A stretch of DNA of 64,000 bases from Sternotherus odoratus (taxonomy: Eukaryota > Chordata > Testudines > Kinosternidae). The stretch lies in the NCBI GenBank assembly GCA_032164245.1, contig JAVMKO010000022.1:9857845-9921844 (forward strand), read 5' to 3'. The notes under the pieces were generated by a model. The model did no database searches and was not told the DNA's origin. It was given only the letters and a program-made list of their open reading frames with translations. Made by a program: the position numbers and the translations under genes. Positions 37,500 to 63,936 of this stretch are shown here, piece by piece. How positions within the stretch are numbered: the stretch's first letter is position 1; each line of letters opens with the position of its first letter.

Positions 37500-37742
37500 A
37501 TAATAGTCTTTTTGCCCTGCTTTTCATCTGTTATACACAGTGCGAGACAGCCCCTACTCTGGCGAGCTTACACTCTACACAGATAAGACAAAGGCTGAAT
37601 GGAACATTATCCCCATTTTACAGATGAGGAACTGAGGCCCAGAGAGGTGGAGTGACATGCCCAAGCTGACACAGGCCGCAAGCTGCATCCAGATCTCCTC
37701 AGTCCCAGCCCAGTGCCTTCACCACAAGGCTCTCCTTTCCCC
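37500..37742 (-). mobile_element. MIR-type SINE, antisense, with extended 3' part
   Basis: CCCCATTTTACAGATGAGG, AACTGAGGCCCAGAGAGG, GACATGCCCAAGCTGACAC and CCAGTGCCTTCACC give the reverse MIR core. The left part (GCGAGCTTACACTCTAC) is the reptile-style extension. Confidence 0.85.
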
Positions 37743-38160
37743 TGCTTACTGCCACTCAGCTGTCTCATTTAAGTGCCCAGCTTTGGACTGGCTGCCCTGC
37801 AGGGTTCTGGACTAGGACTGTCTGACTGTGGTCTCCCAGCGACTCTCACGAAAACCAGCTGCCTCTCTCTTGGGGCCACCCCAGGGAGCGGGTGTCCAGG
37901 AAGGTCTGAAAACAGGGAGATCTGTCCTGCCTGCCAGGCTGTCCCCAGCAGTTGTAAAGCCCCGTAGCTCCATTGACTCTAGTGGATCTATGTCCCCTTA
38001 CGCTAGCGGAGGCCCCGCTTCTGGCCTCTTCTAATCTGGTACAAAAGCTGAAGACCAACCCACCTAGAGCAGTGCCCAGAAAGGGCTCTTTGCCCTACCT
38101 ACAGCCCCCATCTCACCCAGGAGGGGAAAGGAGGAAACGGTCCTGGTAGCTTTTCTCCTG

Positions 38161-38232
38161 TTTGCATAGCACCCCAGCTCAGGGCCTATTTGCATTGTTC
38201 TCTCCTATGTAAAACCCAAAGCCCTATGCAAA
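38161..38232. promoter_or_regulatory. Octamer/SOX motif cluster
   Basis: TTTGCAT at 38161, ATTTGCAT overlapping CATTGTTC at 38188-38200, and ATGCAAA at 38226. These are three POU-octamer-like sites in 72 bp, the middle one fused to a SOX-like site. Confidence 0.4.
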
Positions 38233-40474
38233 GGGGTGAAAATAAACATAGGAGCAATTTTCTGCCTCTACCCCGAAAGGCTCAGAAGTCCCTCCAAGGA
38301 CTCAGATACTCCCGTGACGAGCGTAGGACCAAAACCTGAACAGAACAGACCCGACTGGGGCCGACTGCCTCCCATCCTGTCCAGCAGTCCCGGCACATGA
38401 TGGCCCAGAACTGATCACCACCAGGGTCCCTCCTGGCCTAGGACGCAGTGAGAGAAAACTGCCCTCCTTGCAGACATCCTTTTGCCATCAGCCTGGTCAC
38501 AACTGCAGGGGAAGGGGACGCTCAGCCGGGGATGGCCTCATTGCCTTGTAACCTACACCCCCAGCCACCCACGCACTTCGGAGCCAGACTCTGGGCAAGG
38601 ATAGGCCCCCCTCAGGGTTTGACCATATGTGACATTCCAGGTAATACACATACACCCCTCCCTCCCCCACAAGAGGTCCTGCAGCCAACGGGACCTTTTA
38701 GAGGAGCTGGGGAACAGAGCTATAAACAAAACCCAACAGACCTCACCCCAGACACACTGCCAAAACAGCGGCTCTTTGGTTTCTCGCTGCCCACTAAGGA
38801 GCGGAGATGTGGAACTGCATGTTCAGCTTCTCAGTCCTGGACCACACCCAGGGGCCTGGTAACCCACTGTCCATCTCCCCTAACTTCCATGAGCACAGAC
38901 AGTGCCATGCACTGTGCACCACCGGCCCCTTCGCACTAGGACCGCACCATAGATAAGAACACAGGGAGACCCCTGCACTTACCTTGGGTGGGGAGCAGAT
39001 GCTGCTGCCCCCACAAAGCCTGGAGACAGGAGGGCATGTGTTTGGGAGAGCCTCGGTAGCCCCTACAGACTTCTCCTTAGGGAGGAGGCGCTGCCTGCAA
39101 GCCCAGCTATATAGTTACCTGGGGTGTGGCTAGCCTCATTGCTCCACCCACCGCACACCTGGGCCTGCTTATTGCTGGAGAGGTGGAGTCTGGCTCCAGG
39201 AACAGAGTGAAGCCCCCTAGCGACACAGACAGAAGGACGCTGTGAAGGAAACAACAACAACAAGGGCCATGCACAATAAGTCCCTGGGGTCACCCTGCTG
39301 TTGGAAGGAAGTTGGACTTTCCAGGCCCTGCCGATTGAACTGGCAGGGGGGAGGCTGTAACTGGCGTGTTTATGAACCGTGGGGCTGATCCTGCCCTCTT
39401 TGTTCCCCGAAAATAACCATCGGGATGTGAATGTGCTTCTTCCAGGGGTTGGTGTAGTGTATAGGAACTGGGCAGTATTCCCTCCATTACATCATTTGGG
39501 ATTCTGTAGTGGGCCTCTCTCATCTATTGCGAACGCCACCAGCAGCTGACAGAGCTGTAGTGTACTTATCTTAAAGCTTTGTCTAGAGTCAGTGAATACA
39601 GGTCTTGGGAACCAAATGGTGTCCGTATGGTTTCCTCACATTCTCAGTGTTGCGTAGGGAGCAAAAAGTTTGGGGGATTAGGTCTGGCTGGCTGGGCTAA
39701 CCAGATCCAACTCCGCAAGCAAACACAGCAGCTCTGGTGGGTGTCCTTGAAATGTGACTGTTCACCATCTCCTGGGGCCCAACTTTTCCAAAAAGTTCAG
39801 TCTCCCTCCCCCAGCTGGGTCTGAATTTGTCTATGTGCTGAATGGGCTCTTCTGAAAAACCTGGCCATTTCTTTCAGCGTGTTCCCAGGGGGCTGAACCT
39901 CTGAAAATTCCAGCCATATTACTTCTGTTTGCCACGCTGGTCTCTGTACTTAGCATGGGGGCTGCTGCGAATAGCAGAGTCAATTTCGGAGTGACTACTG
40001 GACACAAATGCCCCATTTATAGTGGTGTCCACTGTATTATGCCCGCTGTTCATATACAGCCAAATGTATTTGTGCCTCTCTTCCTGGGAAAGCAGGTAGC
40101 AAGCAAAGCCTCAAACGTTATGCAAATATCCCTGAGGATCTGTAACTTCTGCGTGGTCAGCCCATTGCATCTGGGCAGAACCTCTACTAATGTATTATTA
40201 TTAAGCATTTCTATTCTAGTAGTGCCCATCAGGATCAGGTCTTGTGCTAGGGACTACACAACCACAGAGACATTGCTTTGTTTGTTGGTTAAAAGGAAAG
40301 GAACACATTCTCAGCTAAGAAAAGCAGTAAGCCCTCTCTAATTCTGCCATTATTCACAGCAATCCCACTGTCATTGGGGTGAAAATCAGGGTAGAAGCTG
40401 CCTCAAAAGTGTTTGTAACTCTAGTTTCCAAAGAAGAATTTCCTTCAGAATTAGTATGATCAGAAGTTAAGGGA

Positions 40475-40680
40475 GGCAGTGTGGGGAAGGGGCTAGACCT
40501 GACACACACAGTCAGGACATCTGAATTCTAACCCTGCCACTGACTCACTGGGTAACCTTGGGCAAATCCCTTTCTCTCACTCCATGCCTCAATTTTCCCC
40601 TCTGCAAAATGGGGCTAATGATACTTGATTGTCTTTGTAAGGCATGTCGAGATCTATGAATGAAAAGCATGATAGGAGTG
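40475..40680 (+). mobile_element. MIR-type SINE, near full length
   Basis: CTGAATTCTAACCCTGCCAC, GTAACCTTGGGCAAATCCC and CTGCAAAATGGGGCTAATG. Confidence 0.82.
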
Positions 40681-42114
40681 AATCATCATGTTAGATTAAA
40701 AAATTATTTTTAAAGGAAATTTCGGTTCACAGCCAGGTAGCTTTATAGTTCAGACCCTCGTATTTTGTTTTCTTGAATTACTCTGTCCTCTGAATGTTGC
40801 GTATAATCTGAGCCATTAGTTTATTGTTCGCTAGTCCTTATGGGATTGACACTATTGCATGTATGCAACACACTCATCTGCCCAGGGTACTAACAAGAGA
40901 TGGCAGAGTGTGTCCTGCAGCAGATGGTCGTGGCAAAGGTGCTGCATGCACACAGAACTCTCCCTCCTGCTTAAGTACAGTAGTTTCCTCTCTGATAAAG
41001 AGTTCCTGCCACAGTCCCCCCCTTTCCCTCACACCCCAAACCCATGCCTGCCTCACCACGCACCCAGTTCGAAGCCCAGCAGGGGCTCTGATATGATCTC
41101 ACTTCCTAGACATGAATATTAGCTCTGCTGCTGATTTATGATAAAGGGATAGGCCTCCGAGACGCTGTTTGGGGGGAGGTGTTTTGAGACACACTGTGAT
41201 GTGCCCCAATCAAGAACAAAGCCTTTGAAAGACGAGCGGATGCTGCTGCCTGCTGCGACCTTGACTTCAAAGGCCATCTTCGCTAGGAGCCCGGTACCCA
41301 CCGATGATGCTGTACGAATCCCGCTCACCCATCTGCACCCGGGCAAGCAGGGGTAGCCTAGAGCTCTGCTCCGAGCTGCAGCAGCTGCAGGGGACAAGCC
41401 GCGAAATTTGGAAGGAAAGGAGAGTGGTTCTGTAGACACCACTACCCCTGAGACATCTGAGCAGGACATAGCTCCCCTCTGTTCCAAAGCAGCAGCTCCG
41501 TAGGGTTAAATAGCCACTGATCTCAGTTAGCAAACACTAAGAGAAGCCAAAGTTCCCTTCTCCCGGCCACTGGTGCAGCCCCGGGGCCTGGCACAGGGAT
41601 AACGGAGAGGTCTGTGCAGCACAGAGGGGGCTGCCCTAGAAAGCTTTCCCAAAGGCAGAATTTTCCAAAGTGGTTGGAAAATGTGGGCCCATCCCCGTGG
41701 CAGCTGCTTGTGGCTAGGTACTTTGGAGACTCTGGCCCCATTGTACAGTGAGCAGTGGGGGAACCGGGGCCTAGAACCTGAGTCTGAGTCCTCTGCTCAC
41801 ACCAGCAGGCAGCGCGCCTCCATGAACATGCTGAAGGACATGTACAAAAGACTAGATTGGTCTAGGACAGTGCAATTCGGTCTCTCGTGCTAGCTTTGGT
41901 GCACCACATCTCTGTCCCTCAGCACCCAGGTAGATGGGAGTCATTAATGTTGAGTGGAAGTGTCTGCGGGGGGCACAGAAGTCCATTTTTGTTGCCACCC
42001 AGATGCCCTCCCTGCTATAAGAATCAGCTGGTGTTAGCCCCCACAGTAGTGTGGGAGAGTGATCGGTGCAGGAGACGCTTAGGACTCCAGACTTCAAGCC
42101 CAAGCTGCGGGAGG

Positions 42115-42330
42115 GAATGAGGTTTCTTGGTTAGAGCCGGTGACTGAAGTCTCCTAAGTTTGAGTCCCACCCTTGAGAGGGCCCGGGAGTCCGGCTCAGC
42201 CACTGACTTGCTGCCACTCCTTGGGCAAAGTGCCATGGCTCATTGGGTAGCGAGGGTTAACGATCGCCTCCTCCCCGGGTCCCGTGAGGCTCAGTGAACT
42301 AACATTTGAGCTGTGTGTCAAAGGGCTTAT
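42115..42330 (+). mobile_element. Possible MIR/tRNA-headed SINE
   Basis: GGTTAGAGCCGGTGACTG then AAGTTTGAGTCCCACCC resembles a tRNA-derived head with a B-box-like part. CTTGGGCAAAGTGCCATGG follows. It is too diverged for a firm family call. Confidence 0.45.
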
Positions 42331-45034
42331 ATGAACCTGAAGTGTCGGAGCAGGGCACGGCCGATCCTCCTGCCAGTGTGGCTGAGAGGAAGCAACCTGC
42401 CCTTGACTTGTTCTCCCCCAAAATGCTGCAGCCAGGATAATGATGCTCTGGTGGGTACGAACGTGAAAATACATGACACAAGGCGGAGACTGCACTGGCC
42501 ACCTTCCACACTGGCCCTCTTTCGGGACAGGCTAAGAAACTTTGCTGAATCTGGCCTCTTAGCATCGTGCATTCAGAGCACTTGGGTCAGAGGTTTGATG
42601 GGAGGAAAGGGGAAAACAGCGGCCCAGGCTGTCATAAAAACCCCAATAAACTTCCCCCAGGCATATCGACCATAGTTTTGATGAAAAGTGACCTGTTCTC
42701 TCTATTGTTTTAACCCACCTCTCCAGGTCCCTCTGTCTATCCAGCCACAGAGTGGGGTCACTCATGACTGCCACTGCCTGTTTCTTTGGGACGAGCCCAT
42801 ATGAGGAGCAGAAATCAGGCCTCTGGGTTTGCAGCAAGGCAAAGCAGTCTGAGTCAGGCCCTAGAATACCCCATGTGTGGGGGTTTCAGGGATCATCATT
42901 GCAATGCGCTTTACGGTTGCTCCCTGCGTTGGGGGTGCTGCAAGCAGGTAACCGGCTGGGACAGGCCAGACTGCTGCACAAAGCTCTGCCCCTCCTCCCC
43001 CCTTCAGGATCCTTTCTGACCTTCTGACACTGCCCCCGTTTCTTCTTCCCTAGGCGGCTGTAGGTGTAAATGCCAGCCCAAGATCAGCAGCCAGCCAGCC
43101 AGCCACACAAAGCCTCTGCCCTTGTGCCTCGGGGTTGATCCCACGGCAAGCAGCAGCACAGGGCACTGGCACACGCACTCTTACCCAGAGAGCCCATTGC
43201 CACGATGCTCCGGCATTCACTTCCTGGCTTCAAACATGAGCATATGGACAAGAAGCCATTCTCTAGGAAACAACCCTGAGTCGTTCCGCTGACGCTAATG
43301 AGATTTTTAGCATCCGAACAGCTCATGGGTTTGTTTTCAGCCACATACGGAAGCCTGTGCGCGAATCCAGGGATCATATAAAAGTCACAGAGAAACTCAC
43401 TTTAAACAACCCTCTAGGCAAAGAATGACCCACCGAGAGTGTGTGTGAAAATAACGCTTATTTTTCACACAAATGACAATGCCCCCCCCCCATCACACAG
43501 CTGACATTTGATTTTTACTTCCATCGCACAGGAAAATGTTCCTCCAAGGGAGTCTCTTGGAAAAAAGCAGTGTTTAAAATGGAAGACCCGTAAGTATAGT
43601 GCCACTAGACGAAAACACAGAGCTTTCTACAGAAACCACGTTCCTGGAAGGAACAACCTTCCCCCAAGTCAAGGGATTAAATGCGGTAGAAATTGGGAAC
43701 AAGAAGGTCTGTTCAATGAAGATGCCGTCGACGCCCCTTGTAATCACAGAAGGGAGCCGGGATCTTGCAAACAGGATCCTGTTAAAGGAACGGTCTGTAT
43801 TAGGGTAATCGAGTTTAGACCATGAACTGGAAGGGTTGGAATGCTTCTGATTTCATTACTTCAGTACACAGGACTGTAGCTGTGGACAAAACAAGGGCAC
43901 TCACATTTACCCTGAACCTGTGCCACCTTCAGCTTTAATAAAAACACACTGCAGGAGTATTTGCTAGGGAGCGTGGCTCCAGCTAGCTAGGAGCAGGCTG
44001 TAATTTGTTCTGTAAAGTCAATGCTGTAGGCTCAGATGTTAAACTTTGTGGGGGCAGAGACCACCTCTCAATTAGCTTGTAACATGCCACCTACATTCCT
44101 AGGGCTGAACTATTGGTTTCTAACAAATAAAGGTGGGGAAGGCTATTTCTACAATGGGACCCGGTTGTTTGAGGTTGGCTCTTGGATTTTCCTACAGTTC
44201 CTGCTGTAGCGTGTGAGCTCTGGTTGGGGCAAGAAAAGAGTCTCTCACAAATTCCTTCACCAGCACTTTTCTACCAAAATCTTGTGTGCTCTGTAGCATG
44301 GCAATTGCTCCATGCAGTGGGGCATTCAACTGCAATAATCCATCAACCCCACGGCACATTTCAGGAACCTTAACACCACTCCGTGCATCTTCCTCAGAAG
44401 ACGCTTTTACTCATCTCTGCTCGGTGGAAAGGAATTTGCACATTATGGAAAAACATGACTTGCAAAGCAAACACTACAGGCTTCAAAAGAGCAGAAAGCC
44501 AAGCAACAGGAACCTTCTAAACACAGAGCCCAATTGTAAGAGTTCACTCTACCTTATTCCTTCTGCCTGCCACTCGCTCCGTCAAAAACAGGCCCTTCCG
44601 TTCTTCATCCCACTCTGAGGCAGGGACATGTCAGTTCTCAGGGAAGGCAGGCATCGTAGGTGTGGAGGTAAGGAATAGGCAGGCCCGCTCGTTGGCTATT
44701 GCGGTGGATAAGAGCAGCCCCCACAACCTACAGCCCAGTTTTATCTTTCTTCCAGGTTGTTTTGGAGCCAATAGAGCTGTATGAATGCTGGAGAACTCTA
44801 TGTTCCAGCAGAGGCTTATGACACTTTGCAATTGTGGTGGAGGGTGTTGCTAGGGGCAGCAGCGCCCTCTGTAGTCCAAGACTGTGGCCACGTTTCAACC
44901 TGCAGGTTTTTACCCTCAAGAGTTGTCTGAGTTTGAGATAGATATTCTCCAATTCATTTCTACAAGAGCTCAAGACACTTTACAATTAGACCTCATTCCA
45001 CCCCTTGAGGAAGGTAAGTACTATATTGGCTTTT

Positions 45035-45125
45035 ATTTTAGAGGGAGGAGGGAAACTGAGGCACATGGGGCTGTGACTTGCCCAATGTCATCAGCAGTGA
45101 GCTAGCAGAGCCAAATATAAATCAC
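45035..45125 (-). mobile_element. MIR-type SINE fragment, antisense
   Basis: GGGAAACTGAGGCACATGG, GTGACTTGCCCAATGTCATC and AGTGAGCTAGCAGAGCC. Confidence 0.7.
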
Positions 45126-46714
45126 AGTATCCCAGACACCCAATCCAGTATGGTGTGACTCAGACACCACCCTTTTGCTGTATACAACTCTTGGTTTAAA
45201 GGATTAGAAGAGGGGGTTTGGGTTAGCATACAATGAGATAAACAAGGTACAATTGTGAAGCCTTGTACCATTCTCACGGATGTGGAGAAGCTAGTGCTCT
45301 ACTCCTTATAAGGACTGGTGAATATTTCACTAGTGTCTTAGAAGCCCCACTCACGGACCGGATCCCCATTGTGCTAGTCCCTGCCCTATGCAGACAAGTT
45401 TACACTCCAATAAAGGGTTTCTGCATTTTTCACGGCTTCCCTCTGAAGAAGCTTCTAATTACCCCTGCAGCTCACTTACAATAGTCAGTCAGTCTATTTT
45501 GGTAGAATGTTTATCAGCTACGATGGGCCTTATGATTAGTCTAGACTTCCTGCCACTCATCATCGGACCACTGCAAATGAATTTAAGATACAGGATCTGG
45601 CTGATAGCATCAAGCAGTGGAGGAGCTGCATGCAGCATTGCAAACATCTTGAAAGGCGTGATTCGGAGCAGGAAGCAGCACTGCTGGAAAGAGAGAGCTG
45701 TTTCTCCTACCAGTCTACATTTGTGCAACAGTGACTAGAAAGGGATAGGCCCCGTTATGAACACGAGACTTATTTCATTGACCTTATGTTCATTGGACTC
45801 ATGGCATGCATCTTTACACTCTCTCCACGCTGGTAAATATCCTGTTCTGATCTCCACATTTCACACTGCCCTTTTATCCTTGTATGACATTTTCCTCACA
45901 TATTTGGAGAGAAAAAGTATTGCTTCAGAAACACGGAGCTGAAATATTTTAGGCATAAGGATCAGTCTCAGGGCCACCATTGCCTTTGTGCCTGCATCTA
46001 GATAATCAGATGGAATTTGCAGGCTCCGTGAGATACCATAAATACCCAGCAACTGTAGCCCCATAACTATTAACCAAGAGAATCCCGTAGTTATTTACAG
46101 CTCTGTAAAACTTCAACGAGCATCTTGAGGACCCATGTAAAGCAGACACAGGGGAACCCAGTTACTCTTCTATGCCTTCCATACCTAGTTCATGGCAATG
46201 TTTAACTGCATTCATCCACAAATGGTCTAACATTTGTGTCTGCACAAGACATGTACTTTTCTGTTGCTGTTTGTGCAGGACACTCTGAAACTCATGAAAA
46301 TTGATACAAAAATACCAATTCTTTTGTTAGCAGGTAGTATGTTTGATTTGTTTCAGCTACGATATTGTAATAACCTGTCTCATGTGATCATCAATGATGG
46401 TTACTGTAGCCCTCAAATCAAGAGTTGTGTCTCCATAGCGCCACGAAATTCTCCATCACAGAGGTATCAAAGCTAAACATATGACTGCAACTACACTGTT
46501 TTTGTTTCCATTGGAAAAGCAGCAGAAGGGGGTCTAATAGTGGTATCTGAGCCAGGAAGCATATAAGAGGAAGGAAAATGCACACAGATCCCCAAGCAAA
46601 CATCCAGCAGATCCCCAAGCAGACAGCACATTACCCCAAACTAAAAATTGAAGAAAATATTAAAAACCCAAACATCTCAGATATTTTCCAAATTGTTTTG
46701 TGACCTGACCACAG

Positions 46715-46900
46715 GAACTCTCAAGTTTTAATCCTGACTCTGACAATGACTCCCTCTCTGTGATCTTGGGTCAACTACTTAGCCCCTCTGCTTAAAATTT
46801 CTCCACTCAAACCCAAGGATAATACTTAATTACACTGGCAAGTGTAAGGATTGAGCATTGTTTTGCTAAATGCTTTGATGAAATTCCTGGAGCCCTTCCC
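46715..46900 (+). mobile_element. MIR-type SINE
   Basis: AGTTTTAATCCTGACTCTGAC, GTGATCTTGGGTCAACTAC and AAGGATAATACTTAATTAC. It lies just 3' of SNRPE. Confidence 0.7.
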
Positions 46901-47422
46901 AGCATATTAACAAACTTAACTGTAAAAATAATGCTTTACCAACAAGTACTTCCATATAGATTCTCAAGAAATTTTATACTGTTTTATCAGTTAAAGCTCT
47001 CTTCTCGTGACTGAGAATTGGTAGAGAATAGTAATGCTAAGTTCCTAGATAAAGTCCATCCTAATTTTACTGGATCTCTATAGTCTATAGATTGCATGTG
47101 GCTCTAGTATTCTACTGAACAATTCAGATGGTGCATGGTTATTGTTCCAGAACAAACAAAGATTATTTTCCCTATCAGAAATTGATCAGATCCATTTTAA
47201 GAAAAAGGGTTTATTTCAGATTACATATTTTCCCCCAACAAAAACTCATGAGGGAGGGATGTAAGCATGAGATCAAATAAATTTAAGTTTACAGTTAAAC
47301 ATTGTATTTACCCCCTACATTAATTGGTACTCCAATGTAAAAAAATGTTACTATCAAAGGTAAGGAAAGAGATCAGCTACATTACTGATTTTACTCTTTT
47401 CAAATCTAGCTCATTTGGAGTT

Positions 47423-47428
47423 TTTATT
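47423..47428 (-). terminator. SNRPE: Polyadenylation signal AATAAA, SNRPE (nearest candidate)
   Basis: AATAAA on the minus strand about 116 nt after the stop, which fits the short 3' UTR typical of SNRPE. A second AATAAA at about 47209-47214 is an alternative. Which is used cannot be told from sequence. Confidence 0.55.
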
Positions 47429-47543
47429 TTCAAAACACCATCCACTTTCTCAGCACAGTGACTCTTGTTTAAAATAATGTTTAATCCCCCCACGCATTGA
47501 CCGAAAATTCTAGTTTGGAACACTACCCTCTGAATGACAAGTC

Positions 47544-51669
<4,126 letters not shown>

Positions 51670-52494
51670 GGCCGCGAGCGACAGGCGGGGAGACTGAGCG
51701 GCGAGAGAAACCGTCACCGCACGCGCGCGCCGCCGCCGCTGCTCAAAGACTTCCGGTGCAGACCGGAAACCGCCAGCCCGGGGAACTCTGGGAACGCTTT
51801 CCCCCGCCCACCCGGGCGCTCTGGCACGCTGGAGGACTCTCCGTCCCGCCTCTACTGCTCCCACCTCCCATAGGGTCTCCGTCCAGTCAGGTTCGAGGCT
51901 CCTCCGGCTGGGGACACGAGCCCCATCCCAGCCTGCAGAGAGCACAGGCCCAGGGCGTGTAGGGTGCATGCAACACAGGCAAGGGGCAAGGCCAGGCTGG
52001 GTGCACTGGGTGACAGACACCCCCGTTACTCAGGGAGGGAAGTCCAGATGCTAAGGACGGCTGCCAGTTGCAGATACCTTCTCCCCCCACCCCCACAGGA
52101 ATAGTTTTCAACACGACACAGCTTTTGGACTAAAAGACGACACTCAAGGCCGCTTGCATAGTCTATAGCCAATACATGCATCTCAGCGAGACACCCTCCT
52201 TAAATTCCACTCACTCCACCTTGCATCCTCTCCCTGGGAGCCTTGCAGATACCAGGGATGCTCAGATCAAGATGAATCTTTGCATGGTGGGTGCAGTACA
52301 GCTGCCTAGCTGTCCTTTTGTTCCTCCCACTTAGGTAGATCTGTCCCCAGCAGCCTATGGGCCATACCTGGGTGTCATCACTGCATTTTGTCAGGTGTAA
52401 ACTGGAATAATACAACTGCTCTCACCTGCAAAAGAGATTATGATGAAGTTGAAGAATGCAAACACTTTTCAAGTGGCTTCACCCCCTCCATTTG

Positions 52495-52645
52495 GAGGCC
52501 TAAGTGTTATGCCCAGATCTGGCACCACCTGCTTTGTTACTTTGGGCAAGTTTCTTCACTTTCTGTGTGTTTCCTCTTCTATGAAATGGCCATTCTATTC
52601 TCCCAGTTTTGTGAAGCGCTTTGAGATTAAAGAAGTTAAGTATGA
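52495..52645 (+). mobile_element. MIR-type SINE between ZC3H11A and SNRPE
   Basis: CTGGCACCACCTGCTTTGTTAC, TTTGGGCAAGTTTCTTCAC and GTGAAGCGCTTTGAGATT. It occupies part of the ~1.1 kb gap between the two genes. Confidence 0.65.
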
Positions 52646-52841
52646 ATTCTACATACAGTCACACAGCCTCTTCCAGTATTTGCAAGCTGACCACGATTCT
52701 CCTCTCTGAATACCCTACCACTGGGAAATATTTCCTCTACTGCTAAAGAAATTATTAGTTGTAGAAACCAAGCCCCCTTTTGTTTGCACATACTGCCCGC
52801 CCCTCTGCATCTTATCCAGCTACACAGAGAACAACTGAAAT

Positions 52842-54830
52842 AAGACTTCCTACATCAGCTTTATTTAAAAACATGAGTAATTTTTTCATGAACAACCCAA
52901 CTCATGGTGAACATGTATGATTCAGATTACACATAAGACAATGCCTTAAATACAAACTAAATAGAAAATGAAAGAATAAAATATTTACAGAAGTAATGGC
53001 ATACATAAAATTCTGTCTTCGTAGACAGGACTTCTCAACCAGAGAAGGAAGTGAACATAGCTGACAATGGAACAAAATATTCTGCTTAAACACAGGGAGA
53101 TAAACAGCAAAGGAAAGTTTTTTACATCACAATCTCTCATACATATGTCTCTCTCTGAAAGTTGCTTCCATTTGTGCATAAGCAACAAAGAGTCTCATTG
53201 TGAAAAATCCTTCAGCAGGATGGAGGGGCATTGCTTTTCAGCTTCTTTGGATTGAAGCTTCCTGCGTGGTGTCCCTCCTAGAACTATAACAGCAGTTTCT
53301 TCAGGAGTGGGCTTTTTAATTTAAAAATTGGTTTTGGTTCAAATTTTCCCTATAAGAACTAAGACGTCACAGTGGATTATCAAATCATGTACGTGTTTTC
53401 TTCCAAAGACAACATATTTACAATACAATTAAACTTTTTTTTTTTAAGCCTGCCAGCAGCAAAAGCCTTGCCACACCTATATCCTCAGAACTCAAAGTCG
53501 GACGGGACTAGCTTGTTGAAAGTTTAAGAAAATGAAAATAGAAAAATCTCATGGTCAAAATGAATGTAGGTGATGGGATACACAATACACCCCAATCTCA
53601 ACCGTTCACTGCTGGGTCACAGCAAGATTCCATGTACACAGTTCAGGCAAATGGACTGTCAAACACTGAAGACTAGTTTTCCTAACATCCCAACCCCAGG
53701 CGTATACTTCCTAAATGATTATTTCAGGCTGGGGGAAGGAGGAGAGAGTTGCAGAGAAATGAAGGGTGAGACGAGAGAAAAGTATCCACAGGGGAGAGAG
53801 GGCACAGAGTTTACTCTGATCACAGAGAACATTTTTCTAAGACTTGTTTGACTTGACACATGCTTCTTATTGGCTGAATTCCAACACAGTGCAACACCAA
53901 ACTAGACAAGCCTATACAGTGAACTGGGGTTTAAAGAAAGCTGAAAGTGTTTTCCCATCAGTGCCAGCAGCTACTGCTTCCCAGTAGAAGAAAAGTCAGC
54001 AGAAGAGGGAAGAGATTATTGGAAACGAGAGGCACTTTTAAGGCCCATTTTCAGTTTACGGATGTGTAGCAGACCACGAGGGGTTATACCACTGGCCCCA
54101 GGACCTTATTTAGTCAACAAAAAGTACCAACCCCCCCAAATTTTGTAGAGGTTGATTCAAAGGGAGGAAGGCAGTTTTCATCTACTGTATAGTTGCTGCT
54201 TTTCATACTGATATTCTGTTGTCCCTGATAATTAAAAGGAAGTAAGGCTGGATGGACTAACCCAATCCCGCACCTTTGGCAGTATGTTTGGCCCACATGA
54301 CTGTAGTAATTATCCTTCTCTCCCCGCTTTTTCATTCATTTTCCCTAGAATGTTAAAACAAGAAGGTAAGGACAAATACAACTCAACAGTTACCATAGTA
54401 ATTCCAGGCCATTCAAGAAAACAAAGCAAAAGGAAGCTTTGAAGCACACTCACTGAGTTTTGCACACCTTGCTGAGAAAACTTTTGTGTGGGTGTTTTTT
54501 TTGTTTAAAGCCTTTACAACCTTGAATCGGTGGAAGAAGTTTACACACCCAGGCTTTACAAATGGGCTCCAGGATCTTTCTGGCCTGAAACTGTGAAGTG
54601 CTTTGTCCTCACATATTCAAAATAGCCACCTATGGTAACAGGACGGGTACAGGAACTCTGACCTGCAGGAAAATTAACGACAATTGAGTGCAGATATTGC
54701 CAATTTCTACCAGCTCAAGTGTATTTGAAGACGTGTGGCAAAGCCTCATATAGAAGAAAAAGGTTTATCTTGGGTATCCAACAAAATAGAGTTTAAAATG
54801 TGTTTTTCTTTTAAAAGGTGTAAGTCTGGT
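52842..54830 (-). other. ZC3H11A: ZC3H11A 3' untranslated region
   Basis: About 2 kb between the ZC3H11A stop codon and a canonical polyadenylation signal. It has no open frame of note and no recognised repeat. It is moderately AT-rich with several T-runs. The 3' end is assigned from the AATAAA only. Confidence 0.7.
52860..52865 (-). terminator. ZC3H11A: Polyadenylation signal AATAAA, ZC3H11A
   Basis: It reads TTTATT on the plus strand, so AATAAA in the gene's sense. It is the first good signal found near the expected 3' end and lies about 1.2 kb before the SNRPE start codon. Cleavage is expected around 52835-52848. Confidence 0.65.

Positions 54831-63936
<9,106 letters not shown>

Larger units (their letters stand above)
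38240..47400. other. Intergenic between SNRPE 3' end and the regulatory clusters
   Basis: Contains the MIR copies listed separately and old amniote repeat pieces at 40190-40275 and 45315-45410. There is a possible HMG-motif patch at 41208-41274 (GAACAAAG, CCTTTGAA, TTCAAAGG). No coding exon was recognised on either strand. Confidence 0.45.

Noticed and set aside
42125..42170. tRNA gene
   Set aside because: B-box-like sequence only. No cloverleaf can be closed and it continues into SINE-like sequence.
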